Shown here one piece after another: positions 17,130 to 28,927 of a DNA stretch of 64,000 nt. The stretch is from Bufo bufo. Taxonomy: Eukaryota > Chordata > Amphibia > Anura > Bufonidae. The notes below the pieces were generated by a model that saw nothing but the letters and a program-made list of their open reading frames with translations, did no database searches and had not been told where the DNA came from. The DNA is taken from NCBI RefSeq assembly GCF_905171765.1, contig NC_053392.1, positions 345,232,995 through 345,296,994 of the forward strand, written 5' to 3'. A program made the position numbers and the translations under genes. Position 1 is the first letter of the stretch. Every line of letters begins with the position of its first letter.

Positions 17130-17690
17130 GATTCGGCTGATTCGCCGAGTTTTACAAAATAATTTGCTTTGTGACGAATTTCCTCGTCACGAAGCGCATT
17201 CTTTTGGAAGTAGCGGGTGCAATGTCAGGGAGCTGTGATAGCGACTCCCCCGTCATTGTACTCAGATGCCACGTTCATACATGATCGTGGCATCTGAGTG
17301 TAAAAACGGTGTAAAATTAACATTACATTTTTTTTTTACTTACCGCCTCCATTTGCTTGCGACGGGCCGGCCGCCGCCATTTTACTTGAAGATCTGGAGC
17401 AAAATCTTGCGTGGCGCGAGATTACGTCATCATGCCGGCGTGGTGACATTATACATCACTGCGCATGGGATTTCGGACAAGATCGTCAATCAAGATCCTG
17501 GCTGGCGGCCCGTCGCGAGCAAATGGAGGAGGTAAGTATGATTTTTTTTTTGTTTTTTACACTATTTCAGGTTAAATCGATTCGCTAACACGAAGCACGA
17601 GGAAATTCGGCTTCAAGGCAAATCGAATTTATCCTGAAATTCGGATCAAATTCCACTTCATGTTATTCGATTCGCTCATCTCTAGTTAGG
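17130..17690. repeat. Dispersed foldback repeat (TTCGCTCATC family)
   Basis: It contains TGACGAATTTCCTCGTCACG on the left and GCACGAGGAAATTCGGCTTC with GAATTTATCCTGAAATTCGG and GATTCGCTCATC on the right. Internal inverted GACGGGCCGGCC / CTGGCGGCCCGTCGCGAGC blocks are present. It is related to 12417-12705. Confidence 0.5.
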
Positions 17691-18113
17691 ACATACCATT
17701 TTAGATGGCAGCTTCCATGTACATAGTTAGAGGTACAGTGCATAAATAAGAGATAGACATGAAGTAAGGCCCTTTAATGTCTAACCCACTATCCCCTACC
17801 TTTGAAATCATCATAGCTTAAAAGCCAGTCACCACTCCTGACATGCCTGTTTTAATAGCTTTGTGCATTCCCCATGTAATAACAATTCTGGAACATCTAT
17901 TCTGATGGCTCTATGTTGTGCCATTCCTTTATTATTTGCACTAGAAGTTATGAATGAATTGCTAGCAGTCTGCAGTAAGGGTACAGAAGGGTGGTAACCA
18001 GTTGGGGGGTGTACCTGCACAGTCTCACTTTATCCAGTCAGTGCTGCCATACTCATACTGTACAGGGACACCCCCCAACTGGTTAACACCCCTCTGTACC
18101 CTTACTTCAGACT

Positions 18114-19619
18114 CGGGCTGCACAATATGGGAATTTTGTGTGATTACGATTAGGGCCCTAAAAATTGCGATAATGATATGTGATGCGATATTTTAAGGGA
18201 ATTGTGCTAGAGGTCTATTTGCACTGTTATGGAGGGGATTTGTGGATGACACTGTTATGGAGGGGATCTGTGGATGACACTGTTATGGAGGGGATCTGTG
18301 GATGACACTGTTAAGGAGGGGATCTGTGGATGACACTGTTATGGAGGGGATCTGTGGATGACACTGTTATGGAGGGGATCTGTGGATGGCACTGCTATGG
18401 AGGGGATCTGTGGATGGCACTGTTATGGAGGGGATCTGTGGATGGCACTGTTATGGAGGGGATCTGTGGATGGCACTGTTATGGAGGGGACCTGTGGATG
18501 ACACTGTTATGGAGGGGATCTGTGGATGACACTGTTATGGAGGGGATCTGTGGATGACACTGTTATGGGGGATCTGTGGATGACACTGTTATGGGGGATC
18601 TGTGGATGACACTTATGGGGGATCTGTGGATGACACTTATGGGGGATCTGTGGATGACACACTGTTATGGGGAATCTGTGGATGGCACTGTTATGGGGGA
18701 TCTGTGGATGACACTGTTTTGGAGGGGATCTGTGGATGACACTGTTATGGGGGATCTGTGGATGATACTTATGGGGGATCTGTGGATGATACTTATGGGG
18801 GATCTGTGGATGACACACTGTTATGGGGAATCTGTGGATGGCACTGTTATGGGGGATCTGTGGATGACACACTGTTATGGGGGGTCTCTGGATGGCGCTG
18901 TTATGGGGGATCTCTGGATGGCACTGTTATGGGGGCATCTGTGGATGACACTGCTATTGGGGGGATCTGTGGATCCACAGATCCCCCTCATAATAGTGTC
19001 CCTGCAGTGTGAAGGGACTGGGGGCCGGCATCTGTATTAGGAATGACAGTGGGGACAGGTGCAGTCCCTGTATTCTAATGCACCGACCCCGCTCACTGTT
19101 GTATAATATTATCTAACATGTAGGCATTGTTAAAATATAATAATCCTGTATAATCCAGCTGTATTACTTACAGCTAAATTCCGTAGAAGAGAGGAGGGAG
19201 GAGGCAGGCCGAAAAAGACTCACTAAGTCATGCACCGGCGCCGCCCACTTTATGAATGAAGCAGGCGGCGTGGGGGCGATACGTAGTGAGTGATGCGCTG
19301 CCCGCCCGCCCTCCCGGCCTGCCTCCTCCCTCCTCTCTTCTACGGAACTTAGCTGTAAGTAATACAGCTTGATTATACAAGATTATTATATTTTAACAAT
19401 GCCTACATGTTAGATAATATTATACAACAGTGAGCGGGGCCGGTGCATTAGAATACAGGGACTGCACCGGTCCCCGCTGTCATTCCTAATACAGATGCCG
19501 GCCCCCAGCCCCTACTCCCTCTGTGTATAGGTAATTGCAGCATTTTAGGGTCTGCCAAATCGCCATATTGCAATCGTTGATGATCGCGATATGATTGCTT
19601 TGGCGATATATCATGCAGG
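18114..19619. mobile_element. 1.5-kb insertion with 13-bp target duplication
   Basis: The insertion is bounded by CTTACTTCAGACT at 18101-18113 and again at 19620-19632; the uninterrupted foldback arm holds this sequence once. The ends read CGGGCTGCACAATATGGG and CGATATATCATGCAGG, which are loosely inverse. It carries a minisatellite (18218-18975) and a large inverted repeat with arms near 19018-19212 and 19313-19507 (ATGCCGGCCCCCAG type). No coding capacity is evident. The mobilisation mechanism is unclear. Confidence 0.65.
18218..18975. repeat. Minisatellite, unit about 25-29 bp
   Basis: Tandem copies of GGGGATCTGTGGATGACACT followed by GTTATGGAG, with later copies lacking a few bases. Many copies are slightly diverged. 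The open frames across it (GICGWHCYGGD type) are repeat artefacts. Confidence 0.95.
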
Positions 19620-19710
19620 CTTACTTCAGACTGCTAGAAATTCATTCATATCTTCTAGTAGAAATAATAAAGGAATGGCACAACATAAAGCCATAAGAAT
19701 AGACATTCTA

Positions 19711-21273
19711 CAGGGAGTGCAGAATTATTAGGCAAGTTGTATTTTTGAGGATTCATTTTATTATTGAACAACAACCATGTTCTCAATGAACCCAAAAAAC
19801 TCATTAATATCAAAGCTGAATATTTTTGGAAGTAGTTTTTAGTTTGTTTTTAGTTTTAGCTATTTTAGGGGGATATCTGTGTGTGCAGGTGACTATTACT
19901 GTGCATAATTATTAGGCAACTTAACAAAAAACAAATATATACCCATTTCAATTATTTATTTTTACCAGTGAAACCAATATAACATCTCAACATTCACAAA
20001 TATACATTTCTGACTTTCAAAAACAAAACAAAAACAAATCAGTGACCAATATAGCCACCTTTCTTTGCAAGGACACTCAAAAGCCTGCCATCCATGGATT
20101 CTGTCAGTGTTTTGATCTGTTCACCATCAACATTGCGTGCAGCAGCAACCACAGCCTCCCAGACACTGTTCAGAGAGGTGTACTGTTTTCCCTCCTTGTA
20201 AATCTCACATTTGATGATGGACCACAGGTTCTCAATGGGGTTCAGATCAGGTGAACAAGGAGGCCATGTCATTAGATTTTCTTCTTTTATACCCTTTCTT
20301 GCCAGCCACGCTGTGGAGTACTTGGACGCGTGTGATGGAGCATTGTCCTGCATGAAAATCATGTTTTTCTTGAAGGATGCAGACTTCTTCCTGTACCACT
20401 GCTTGAAGAAGGTGTCTTCCAGAAACTGGCAGTAGGACTGGGAGTTGAGCTTGACTCCATCCTCAACCCGAAAAGGCCCCACAAGCTTATCTTTGATGAT
20501 ACCAGCCCAAACCAGTACTCCACCTCCACCTTGCTGGCGTCTGAGTCGGACTGGAGCTCTCTGCCCTTTACCAATCCAGCCACGGGCCCATCCATCTGGC
20601 CCATCAAGACTCACTCTCATTTCATCAGTCCATAAAACCTTAGAAAAATCAGTCTTGAGATATTTCTTGGCCCAGTCTTGACGTTTCAGCTTGTGTGTCT
20701 TGTTCAGTGGTGGTCGTCTTTCAGCCTTTCTTACCTTGGCCATGTCTCTGAGTATTGCACACCTTGTGCTTTTGGGCACTCCAGTGATGTTGCAGCTCTG
20801 AAATATGGCCAAACTGGTGGCAAGTGGCATCTTGGCAGCTGCACGCTTGACTTTTCTCAGTTCATGGGCAGTTATTTTGCGCCTTGGTTTTTCCACACGC
20901 TTCTTGCGACCCTGTTGACTATTTTGAATGAAACGCTTGATTGTTCGATGATCACGCTTCAGAAGCTTTGCCATTTTAAGAGTGCTGCATCCCTCTGCAA
21001 GATATCTCACTATTTTTGACTTTTCTGAGCCTGTCAAGTCCTTCTTTTGACCCATTTTGCCAAAGGAAAGGAAGTTGCCTAATAATTATGCACACCTAAT
21101 ATAGGGTGTTGATGTCATTAGACCACACCCCTTCTCATTACAGAGATGCACATCACCTAATATGCTTAATTGGTAGTAGGCTTTCGAGCCTATACAGCTT
21201 GGAGTAAGACAACATGCATAAAGAGGATGATGTGGTCAAAATACTCATTTTCTTAATAATTCTGCACTCCCTG
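19711..21273 (-). mobile_element. Tc1-like DD37E transposon, copy A, full length
   Basis: The element is bounded by TA at 19709-19710 and 21274-21275. Left end CAGGGAGTGCAGAATTATTA; the right end is its inverse (AATTCTGCACTCCCTG), with a changed stretch just inside (TTTCTTAATAATT). Inner repeats GCCTAATAATTATGCAC are also present. It is inserted in the right arm of the foldback element. A near-identical copy lies at 51810-53372. Confidence 0.92.
20039..21055 (-). CDS. Tc1-like transposase (DD37E), intact 338 aa
   Basis: A single uninterrupted minus-strand frame from ATG at 21055. Residues 1-115 are a bipartite helix-turn-helix DNA-binding region (LTGSEKSKIVRYLAEGCSTL, then a second HTH ending DMAKVRKAERRPP). 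Basic KKRVEKPRRK at 51-60 may act as a linker or nuclear signal. Catalytic residues are Asp144 in LWTDEMRVS, Asp237 in FMQDNAPSH and Glu275 in DLNPIENLW; the 37-residue Asp-Glu gap distinguishes it from ordinary DD34E Tc1 enzymes. It has the Gly-rich box RRQQGGGGVLVW. The enzyme excises and inserts its element at TA. The length matches the family and no defect is visible, but activity is not shown. Confidence 0.93.
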   Translation of the reverse strand: MGQKKDLTGSEKSKIVRYLAEGCSTLKMAKLLKRDHRTIKRFIQNSQQGRKKRVEKPRRKITAHELRKVKRAAAKMPLATSLAIFQSCNITGVPKSTRCAILRDMAKVRKAERRPPLNKTHKLKRQDWAKKYLKTDFSKVLWTDEMRVSLDGPDGWARGWIGKGQRAPVRLRRQQGGGGVLVWAGIIKDKLVGPFRVEDGVKLNSQSYCQFLEDTFFKQWYRKKSASFKKNMIFMQDNAPSHASKYSTAWLARKGIKEENLMTWPPCSPDLNPIENLWSIIKCEIYKEGKQYTSLNSVWEAVVAAARNVDGEQIKTLTESMDGRLLSVLAKKGGYIGH

Positions 21274-21349
21274 TAGAACTCTTATTACATAGGGAACACA
21301 AGTAGCTATTAAAACAGGCATGTCAGGAGAGGTGACAACTCCTCTTTAA

Positions 21350-21647
21350 GGCTCCATTCACACGTCCGCAATTTCGTTCTGCATTTTGCGGAAAGGAATT
21401 GCGGATCCATTAATTCCTACGATGTGCTGCCCGGACACGGAATTGCGGATCCGCACTTCCAGGTCCGCACTTCCGTTCCGCAAAAAAATAGAACATGTCC
21501 TATTCTTGTCCGCAATTGCGGACAAGAACAGGCATATTCTATTAGTGGCGTCAATGTGCGGTCCGCAAAATGCGGAACGCACATTGCCGCTGTCCATGTT
21601 TTTCGGATCCGCGGCTCCGTGTATCCGCAAAACATGTGAATGGAGCC
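21350..21647. mobile_element. Harbinger-type MITE
   Basis: Left GGCTCCATTCACACGTCCGC after TAA; right inverse CATGTGAATGGAGCC followed by CAA, a probable mutated TAA. The core repeats TTGCGGATCCGC and TCCTATTCTTGTCCGCAATT. It is related to the copy at about 39787-40092. Confidence 0.7.
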
Positions 21648-21649
21648 CA

Positions 21650-22989
21650 AAGGGAACCTGTTCACTGTTAAACCAGGCACAATACCTTGTAGGGCTATCA
21701 GATCGATGGGAGTTAGGGTTATGAGAACTGGGGCCCCGTACCCCATGGAGCCCCCTTGAAATGGATGGAGCGGAGCTATCTCCGGCGCTCTCATAGAAAT
21801 GAATGGAGTGGTGGTGCACTTTTCCAACCAGCGGTATGACCCCCACGATCTGATAGTCATCCCCTATCCTGTAGATAAAGGATAATTTTCTATAACTGGA
21901 CTACCCCTTTAACCAACACAGCCATGTTTCTGCATAGTCATCTCTCCTGGACACGTCAATCAAGAAGGAGAAGGATGGAGCTAGCAGAGAAAGCTGGAGG
22001 AGAAAGGGTGCACACAGTGGCTTGGGTCCACCCTCAGTGCACTTAACTGTTCATTTGCATATGGATTAAAAGTACTTAACACATCGTTTAGTGAAAGGCG
22101 TCATTACATTAAAATGAGCTAGCCCTTCAAGAGTTTGTTTATGGTTTTAAATTTTTTTTACTTCCTGATGACAGATTCACTTTAATGGGATTGTGGGGGT
22201 GCAGGCCATCATTATGAAAATTCTGGACAACCCCTTTAAGGTGGGAAATATATATAGTAATGTACATATGTGTATTGACTGAATATGATGGAATGCAATA
22301 GTTTTATCCTTTATGAACAGAAGACTTTTAAGGAAGAAATAATGAAAAAAAATATGCAATACAAATAAGTGTTTCCTGCTATCAGCTGATCTTTAGACTC
22401 CAGGGAAGCTTACATATACTGTAATAAAACTTTATTGTACAGATCAATAACTAAGCAGAATTTTTTTTTGTCCATGACATCAAGATAGATGAAAATAATA
22501 CATGGCACATTTCAATAGTTTCAAAAGTAGGTGTCAAAAATTTTCTAATTAAAATTAAATAAATACTAAGGGGGTCATTTACTAACCAGAAATATGTCTA
22601 TATTATGCGTATTTCTGGCAAAAGTTACTTGCGCCGCAATCTGCGACTTTTCCCCACTAACGCCAGGTCTAAAAAAGGGTATGTGGCGTGGGTGGGGCCG
22701 GCCCTTCTTTTTCATCATTTTTTAGGCGTAGAAAGTGGACTAAATCTATGCCAGCAAGTGGTACCTTGGAACTGAACCCGAGTTCGGGAAATGTTTTTTT
22801 ACAGTAGAAATCTATTTATGAAGTTATTATGCAAAGTCTTGCGAGACTTCATGGAGTAATAACTTCGGCTCATCGGAGCCAATACATTCTAATACTGTAC
22901 GGAGCGCTCGTTCTGTACAGTATTGAAACTAACTTTTATGCAAATCGACTTTGAATGTTTCATCCTAAATCGATTCGCTCATCCCTAGT
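21650..22989. other. Intron; repeat fragments only
   Basis: A fragment with AGACCCCTTT-like ends (21830-21915, CTGGACTACCCCTTTAA) and one at 22185-22245 (GGACAACCCCTTTAAGG) are MITE ends. From about 22780 to 22990 there is a sequence finishing AAATCGATTCGCTCATCCC, another member of the TTCGCTCATC repeats. No gene is recognised. Confidence 0.45.
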
Positions 22990-23230
22990 TACGATCACCC
23001 TGCAATTCAGCAGCAGTGGTCGCGCTTGAACATTATAGGAAAAAGCATTGGCCTATGCGCATTGCCATGGTCCGGGAACCAGATAGGCTGGCACTTTTTT
23101 ATATAATATGCAAGCATGACCACCGCTGCTAGATTGCAGGGTGGTAATAACCATGGAAACAAGCTGTGTGTAATGTGACGGACAAAATGAATCCTGTGGC
23201 ATGCCCATGGACATAACATCACATCAAATA
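22990..23230. repeat. Partial foldback repeat related to 15548-15980
   Basis: Inverted halves GATCACCCTGCAATTCAGC and GCTGCTAGATTGCAGGGTGG surround a less conserved centre, with the flank CATGGAAACAAGCTGTGTG resembling the 15.6-15.9 kb element. Confidence 0.5.
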
Positions 23231-23795
23231 AGAAAGAGCTGCATGGACATGGTCATGTGACCACAGCCCAGAACGGAAGATAGGAGCAAGAAAGGTAAAA
23301 GAAATGCATGACAAAATTACAACTACCTTCTGTATTAAGCGTGCACTATATACGGAAAGGTGACAGACCCCCTTGAAAAATTTAAACTAGAGATAACCAA
23401 AATGCTAGGTAAAAGAAAAATCTACGGAAAACGTAACATTCTGTTCCAAATGCTTACAATCTGAAAGTGAATGAATTATTCTTCATATTTTAAGTGTTTG
23501 TCTACAGGCCAGCAAATTGTTATTAGCAGATTGTTGGAGACAGTCAGTAGTATATCTTCATTGACTTTGCCAGTCTGCAATTTACTGACGGTAATTAGTA
23601 AAGTAAACCGACAACTTAGCACTGCTTGGAAATAGATTGGTTTAATTGCTATGTAAACAGTTTCTACCAAACATAAGATTTATTATTCTAAGTAAAGAGA
23701 AAAATACTAATGCTCATTACATTTATTTCTTGCATAGACACACAGAGGAAAATATTTGGAACAAGAAAAATGCTAATAATGAGGTAGCCCATGTT

Positions 23796-24835
23796 TAACC
23801 CCTTCCTGACAGAGCAATTTTCTGTTTTTGAATTTCATTTTTACTCCCTGCCTTCTTAGGCCGAGTTCACACGAACGTGTGTGACCCGTGCCCGTGCTGC
23901 GGGCCGCAATGCACGATCGCCGGCCATAGGTCAGCCGCATCGGATTGCGGACCCATTCACTTTAATGCGTCCGCGATCCGCCCGTTTCGCAAAAAGATAG
24001 GACATGTTCTATCTTTTTGCGGAACGGAAGTACGGGACGCAACCCCACGGAAGCACTCCGTAGAGCTTCTGAGGGGTCCCGTTCCGTGCGGCCGTTCCGC
24101 AATTCCGGATTGCGGACCCATTGAAGTAAATGGGTCCGCATCCGTGATGCGGAATGCACACGGAACTGTGGCCGTGTATTGCGCCCCGCAATTTGCGGGT
24201 CGCAGTACGGCCACGGATCACACACGTTCGTGTGAACTAGGCCTTAGAGCCATAGCTTTTTTATTTCTCTATTCACATAGCCATATAAAAGCTTCTTTTT
24301 TTTTGTGGGACAAGTTGTACTTTCTAAGGGCACCATTTAAGATAGCACAGGATGTAGTGGGAATCTGGAAAAAAAAAATCCAAATGTGACAGAATTCACT
24401 ATGCGGTAAAACTGACTTGTGCTCTTCATTCCCTGGGTTATTATGAATATGATTATTTTCAATACTGAAAAAATTAGAAATGTTGGAATTTTTTTTTTTT
24501 CATCGCAATATTCTGACCCCATAACTTTTTTATAGTTATGTCTACAGAGCTGAATGAGGGTTCATTACCATATACAAAGATCTGTATATTACATTTCAGT
24601 GCTGCCACTTGGTTTTCAACCTCTCAGATGCTTTGGTTACATTTGACCATGACATCTGAGGGATTAAATGTCGGTGATTGCCATTACCGCAGACTGTGCA
24701 CATTTGCCCCGGGTGTCTGCTGTGTGAAACAGCAGGCATCCGTTTGCGATGGTGCTTGCTCCACTCCGCTTCGGTGTAAGCACCATCTTTAAAAACCCGA
24801 CATCCACCATACTATTACAGAGGATGTAGGGAAGG
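23796..24835. repeat. T-rich dispersed repeat, host of a MITE
   Basis: It begins AACCCCTTCCTGACAGAGCA and resumes after the MITE with GAGCCATAGCTTTTTTATTT. It matches the 1855-2300 segment in reading order. The comparison with the uninterrupted copy at 1.9 kb confirms that 23859-24243 is an insertion. It ends near GTAGGGAAGGGGTTAA. Confidence 0.6.
23859..24243. mobile_element. Harbinger-type MITE with TTA duplication
   Basis: GGCCGAGTTCACACGAACGT on the left and ACGTTCGTGTGAACTAGGCC on the right, flanked by TTA at 23856-23858 and 24244-24246. The interior carries CGCAAAAAGATAGGACATGT and its inverse. The family also includes 28928-29211, 34666-35075 and 53906-54252. Confidence 0.85.
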
Positions 24836-24879
24836 GGTTAAAGAGGTTTCTCAGTTGAAAATATTTAATTGGTGAACTA

Positions 24880-25170
24880 TGCGATGCACAGATAAGCCCT
24901 TACCTGTGCCTGTGACGCAAGCCGTTCTGAAATCAAATGCGGTCACGGGGAGGAGGCAGTTCCGGGAACAGCCCGATGAAGGCCCCCGGCGGCTGTTCTT
25001 GGAACTGCCTGCTCCCCGTGACCGCATTTGATTTCAGACCGGCTCTCGGCACAGGCACAGGTAAGGGCTTACTTGCGCTTCGCCGGCCGGGTGAGTCAAG
25101 ATGGCAGCCCGCAAGTGTTCGCAGGCGAACACTGCGAACTGGCCATCATTGTGCATCAAAAGATGCATAG
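24880..25170. repeat. Palindromic GC-rich repeat, second copy
   Basis: GAAATCAAATGCGGTCACGG on the left and CCGTGACCGCATTTGATTTC on the right frame a GGCCCCCGGCGGCTG core. The flank AAGATGGCAGCCCGCAAG is shared with 13284-13500. Confidence 0.6.
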
Positions 25171-25500
25171 ATGCTTATGAAGACAACATAAGGGCTGATT
25201 TACTGATCATTTCTAAAACGTACACCGTGTAAAATTAGATAGGCGGTCTAAAGATAAGCCAAAATGACCACAGTGGCTCATGCTGGATGATACATTTACA
25301 TAGTTTATAACATGGTTTATAAGAATGAAAAAAGACAACTGTCCATCTAGTTCAGCCTGTTATCCTGCAAATTTAGATACACAGTTGTGATGATTAAAAA
25401 AGGGGCCTTGCTTACTTTCCTTTCGTTTGTATAATTACAGTATATCACAAGTTATGGCAACTACATTACTAGAGACAGGTAATTGATCTAGGAACTTATA

Positions 25501-26903
25501 GGCCCCTTTCACACGGGCGAGTATTCCGCGCGGATGCGATGCGTGAGTTGAACGCATTGCACCCGCACTGAATACCGACCCATTCATTTCTATAGGGCTG
25601 TTTACATGAGCAGTGATTTTCACGCATCACTTATGCGTTGCGTGAAAATTGCAGCATGCTCTATATTCTGCGTTTTTCACGCAACGCAGGCCCCATAGAA
25701 GTGAATGGGGTTGCGTGAAAATCGCAAGCATCCGCAAGCAAGTGCGGTTGCGGTGCGATTTTCACGCATGGTTGCTAGGAGAAAGTCTATTCACTGTATT
25801 CCCTGTATTCAGGGAAAATAATAGCATTCTGAATACAGAATGCTTAGTAGGTGATCAATTGAGGGTTAAAAAAAATAAAAAAATAAACTCACCTTCTCCT
25901 CTTGTTCGCTTAGCTCCCGGTCTCTTCTTTACTTCTCAAAAGATGAACTATCGGCTAGGACCTGTGGTGACGTCAGATCACATGCTCCAATCACATGGTC
26001 CATCACCACGGTGATGGACCATGTGATTGGAGCATGTGATCTGACGTCACCAAAGGTCCTTTAGCCCATCATTAAAGAAGTAAAGAAGAGACCGGGAGCT
26101 ACGCGAACAAGAGGAGAAGGTGAGTTAATTTTTATTTATTTTTTTAACCCTCAATTGATCACCTACTAAGCATTCTGTATTCAGAATGCTATTATTTTCC
26201 CTTATAACCATGTTATAAGGGAAAATAATAACATCTACAGAACACCTAACCCAAGCCCGAACTTCTGTGAAGAAGTTCCGGTCTGGGTACCAAACATGCG
26301 TGATTTTTCTCACGCGAGTGCAAAACGCATTACAATGTTTTGCACTCGCGCGGAAAAATCGCGGGTGTTCCCGCAACGCACCCGCACATTTTCCCGCAAC
26401 GCCCGTGTGAAAGAGGCCATAGGCCTCTTTCACATGAGCGTCACAGATTGGCTCCGGATGCGTTCAGAGTGCGTTCAGTAAAACTCGCACCATTTTGCAA
26501 GCAAGTTCAGTCAGTTTTGTCTGCGATTGCGTTCAGTTGTTCAGTTTTTTCCGCGCAGGTGCAATGCGTTTTGATGCGTTTTTCACGCGCATGATAAAAA
26601 ACTGAAGGTTTATAAACAACATCTCTTAGCAACCATCAGTGAAAAACACATCGCACCCGCACTTGCTTCCGGATACAATGCGTTTTTCACTGAAGCCCCA
26701 TTCACTTCTATGGGGCCAGGGCTGCATGAAAAACACGGAATATAGAACATGCTGCGTTTTTCACGCAATGCAGAACTGATGCGTGAATTTTTTTTTTATG
26801 TACACAGACCCATTAAAATGAATGGGTCAGGATTCAGTGTGGGTGCTATGCGTTCACGTCACGCATTGCACCTGCACGGAAAACTCGCTTGTGTGAAAGG
26901 AGA
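25501..26903. mobile_element. Composite MITE cluster (GTGAAAATCGCA family)
   Basis: Starts GGCCCCTTTCACACGGGCG and ends CGCTTGTGTGAAAGGAG. Internal inverted blocks include AGCATTCTGAATACAGAATG, TTGATCACCTACTAAGCATT and the hairpin CCATGTGATTGGAGCATGTG. At about 26420 a second element begins (GGCCTCTTTCACATGAGCG), so two relatives abut. Non-coding. Confidence 0.65.
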
Positions 26904-27128
26904 CAAATTTGGAGTCGAAAAGGAGTCTACTGCCTCAAAGGAGTATTTTGTCATACTCTGGATCAGCATTGCAGACGAATAGGTACAGTATGTTTTTTTT
27001 TTTTTTTTATACCTCACTAAGTATGTTAACCCCTTCCAGACCTCTGCCATAGATGTAAAGATGCAAAGGAATAAAAAACTTTTTATTTTAAAACACAAGA
27101 AAAATATACTGCATTTCCCACACCATAA

Positions 27129-27438
27129 GGCTACATGCACACGAACGTTGTTTGTTTCCGTGTCCGTTCCGTTTTTTTTGCGGATAGGATGCGGACCCAT
27201 TCATTTCGATGGGTCCGCAAAAAATGCGGACAGCACACCGAGTGTTGTCCGCATCAGTATGTCTGTTCCGTAGCCCCGCAAAAAAAAAAAAAATAGAACA
27301 TGTCCCATTCTTGTCCGTTTTAGGCATTGTTACAATGGATCCGCAAAAAAAAATGGATGGCACACAGATGTCATCCGTTATTTTTTGCGGGTCTGCAATT
27401 TCTGACCGCAAAACACATACGGTCGTGTGCATGCAGCC
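27129..27438. mobile_element. Harbinger-type MITE with TAA duplication
   Basis: GGCTACATGCACACGAACG / CGGTCGTGTGCATGCAGCC ends, flanked by TAA at 27126-27128 and 27439-27441. The core TGCGGACAGCACACCGAGTG matches 16703-17030. Confidence 0.8.
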
Positions 27439-27715
27439 TAAGAAGTGGGGAAAATGGCAGTGTGCCTTATGAAGCGAATACTAATGAGCGCTTCCACTAG
27501 TACCCGCTAGTGCCTAGTAACCAGTAGGACCGGAGAGCTGTGAATACAGAGCTCCTGGTGCTGACTGTACTCACTGCTCCCTGCCGATACACCGCGCGCT
27601 GTGACCTGACATACAGGTCACAGTGCAGGGCGGAGCTGGCCAAAGACCAGGGAGCGTGCTGGATCTGTAAGTGGTTCCGCTGTTCGGAGTAGGAGAGTTA
27701 AGTTCTTTTATTTTA

Positions 27716-27975
27716 TGTCTGATCTGTGGTCTGATGAGGAATAGGGGTCTGATTTGAGGATCTGAGGTCTGATGAGGAATGGGGGTCTGATGAGGAATGA
27801 GGTTATGGTTTTAAGGTCTGATCTGAGGTCTGAAGAGGAATTGGGGTCTGATTTTGAGGTGCCATGAGGATTGTGGATCTGATCTGAGGTCTTATGAGGA
27901 TTGGGGGTCTGATCTGAGGTATGATGAGGAATGGGGGTTTGTTTTGGGGGTCTGATGAAGATTGGGGGTGTGATG
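27716..27975. repeat. Short diverged tandem repeat
   Basis: Irregular copies of GGGGTCTGATGAGGAATG and GGTCTGATCTGAGGTCTGA. Frames in either strand across it are repeat-derived. Confidence 0.75.
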
Positions 27976-28203
27976 AAAAATATGTTTTTCTTAGTTTCCT
28001 CTTCAAAAACCTTGGTGCATCTTATTGTCAAATGCATATTATAGTGCAGCAAATACGGTAAATGTCACATAACTGTAATTGTACTTACAGCTTCCCACCA
28101 CAATATGCAATATAAAATGGCAGCATTAGAAAATACAACTTCTGAGGCCGATTCCGCTATTGATTAGCTTTGAATCATGGGAAACAGAACATCATACATG
28201 ATT

Positions 28204-28578
28204 TAAAGGGAACCTGTCGCCTCTACTATGCTCCCCTCACTGAGCGTTTCTAAATGCTCATTGTGTTACCCTAAACATATAAATGACACTTTTAATTTCA
28301 TTTGCAGAGGAATTCAATAAGTATTATGCATTTTTGTACTTCCCACCTTTTATGCAAATAAACATAAGAGTCATATCTTACTTGTGTGACCAGAGAAGAG
28401 TCATATTTTTAAGCTCTGATTCATCTCAGGTTAATTTGCATATTTATTAAATAGTTTTTTTTACACAATAAAAGCACACAGAGCTATGGGGACTGGGTAT
28501 TGCAGATGTGCTAGCGGGCATCTAGCAGCCCATGTCCTCAGCTCTATACCTAAAATCCTGGTGACAGGTTCCCTTTAA
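28204..28578. mobile_element. MITE with AAGGGAACCTGTC ends
   Basis: TTTAAAGGGAACCTGTCGCC on the left and GGTGACAGGTTCCCTTTAA on the right, with inner pair CAGAGCTATGGGGAC / CCTCAGCTCTATACC. A half copy is at 1425-1540. Confidence 0.7.
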
Positions 28579-28927
28579 TGGCTGTGCTTGGTATTGCAGC
28601 TCAATCTGTTTCACTTGAATAGGACTGGAATGCATAAAGACTAATGGACATGGTGCCATAGGCCAAGGAAGAGGCTACAGAGCTTGCATAAGCAGCTCGG
28701 CCCCTCCCAACATCTGATCAGTTGGTGGAAGTCATCAATATTTAAGTCCCAGAAAACCCTTACATATTTATGTATTCACAATTATTACTACACAATGACA
28801 TAACTGCAGTTAAAGTGTTATCTGTCACCACGATAACTAATATCTGCAGTAATACATGCATAGTGCCACTGAAAAGTCCAGATCTCTATTTTGCATTTTC
28901 CTACTGCACTCCGTTCCCCCACTGTTA

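Larger units (their letters stand above)
17831..21340. mobile_element. Foldback element interrupted by two later insertions
   Basis: The left arm (CACTCCTGACATGCCTGTTT, ATGTTGTGCCATTCCTTTAT) and right arm (AATAAAGGAATGGCACAACA at about 19660; AAAACAGGCATGTCAGGAGA at about 21310) are inverted copies. The right arm is split twice: by the 18114-19619 insertion and by the Tc1-like element 19711-21273. The central hairpin CCAGTTGGGGGGTGT / ACACCCCCCAACTGG lies at about 18000-18082. Confidence 0.7.

Noticed and set aside
18330..19040. Frames with GICGWHCYGGD or HPQIPHNS repeats
   Set aside because: Produced by the 25-29 bp minisatellite on both strands.
22155..22175. CTGATGA box as a hammerhead
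   Set aside because: No GAAA box or pairing stem I follows; the match is only the short box.
24009..24221. Overlapping frames on both strands in MITEs (also 34.6-35.1, 53.9-54.3 kb)
   Set aside because: GC-rich inverted repeats lack stops by composition; no homology.
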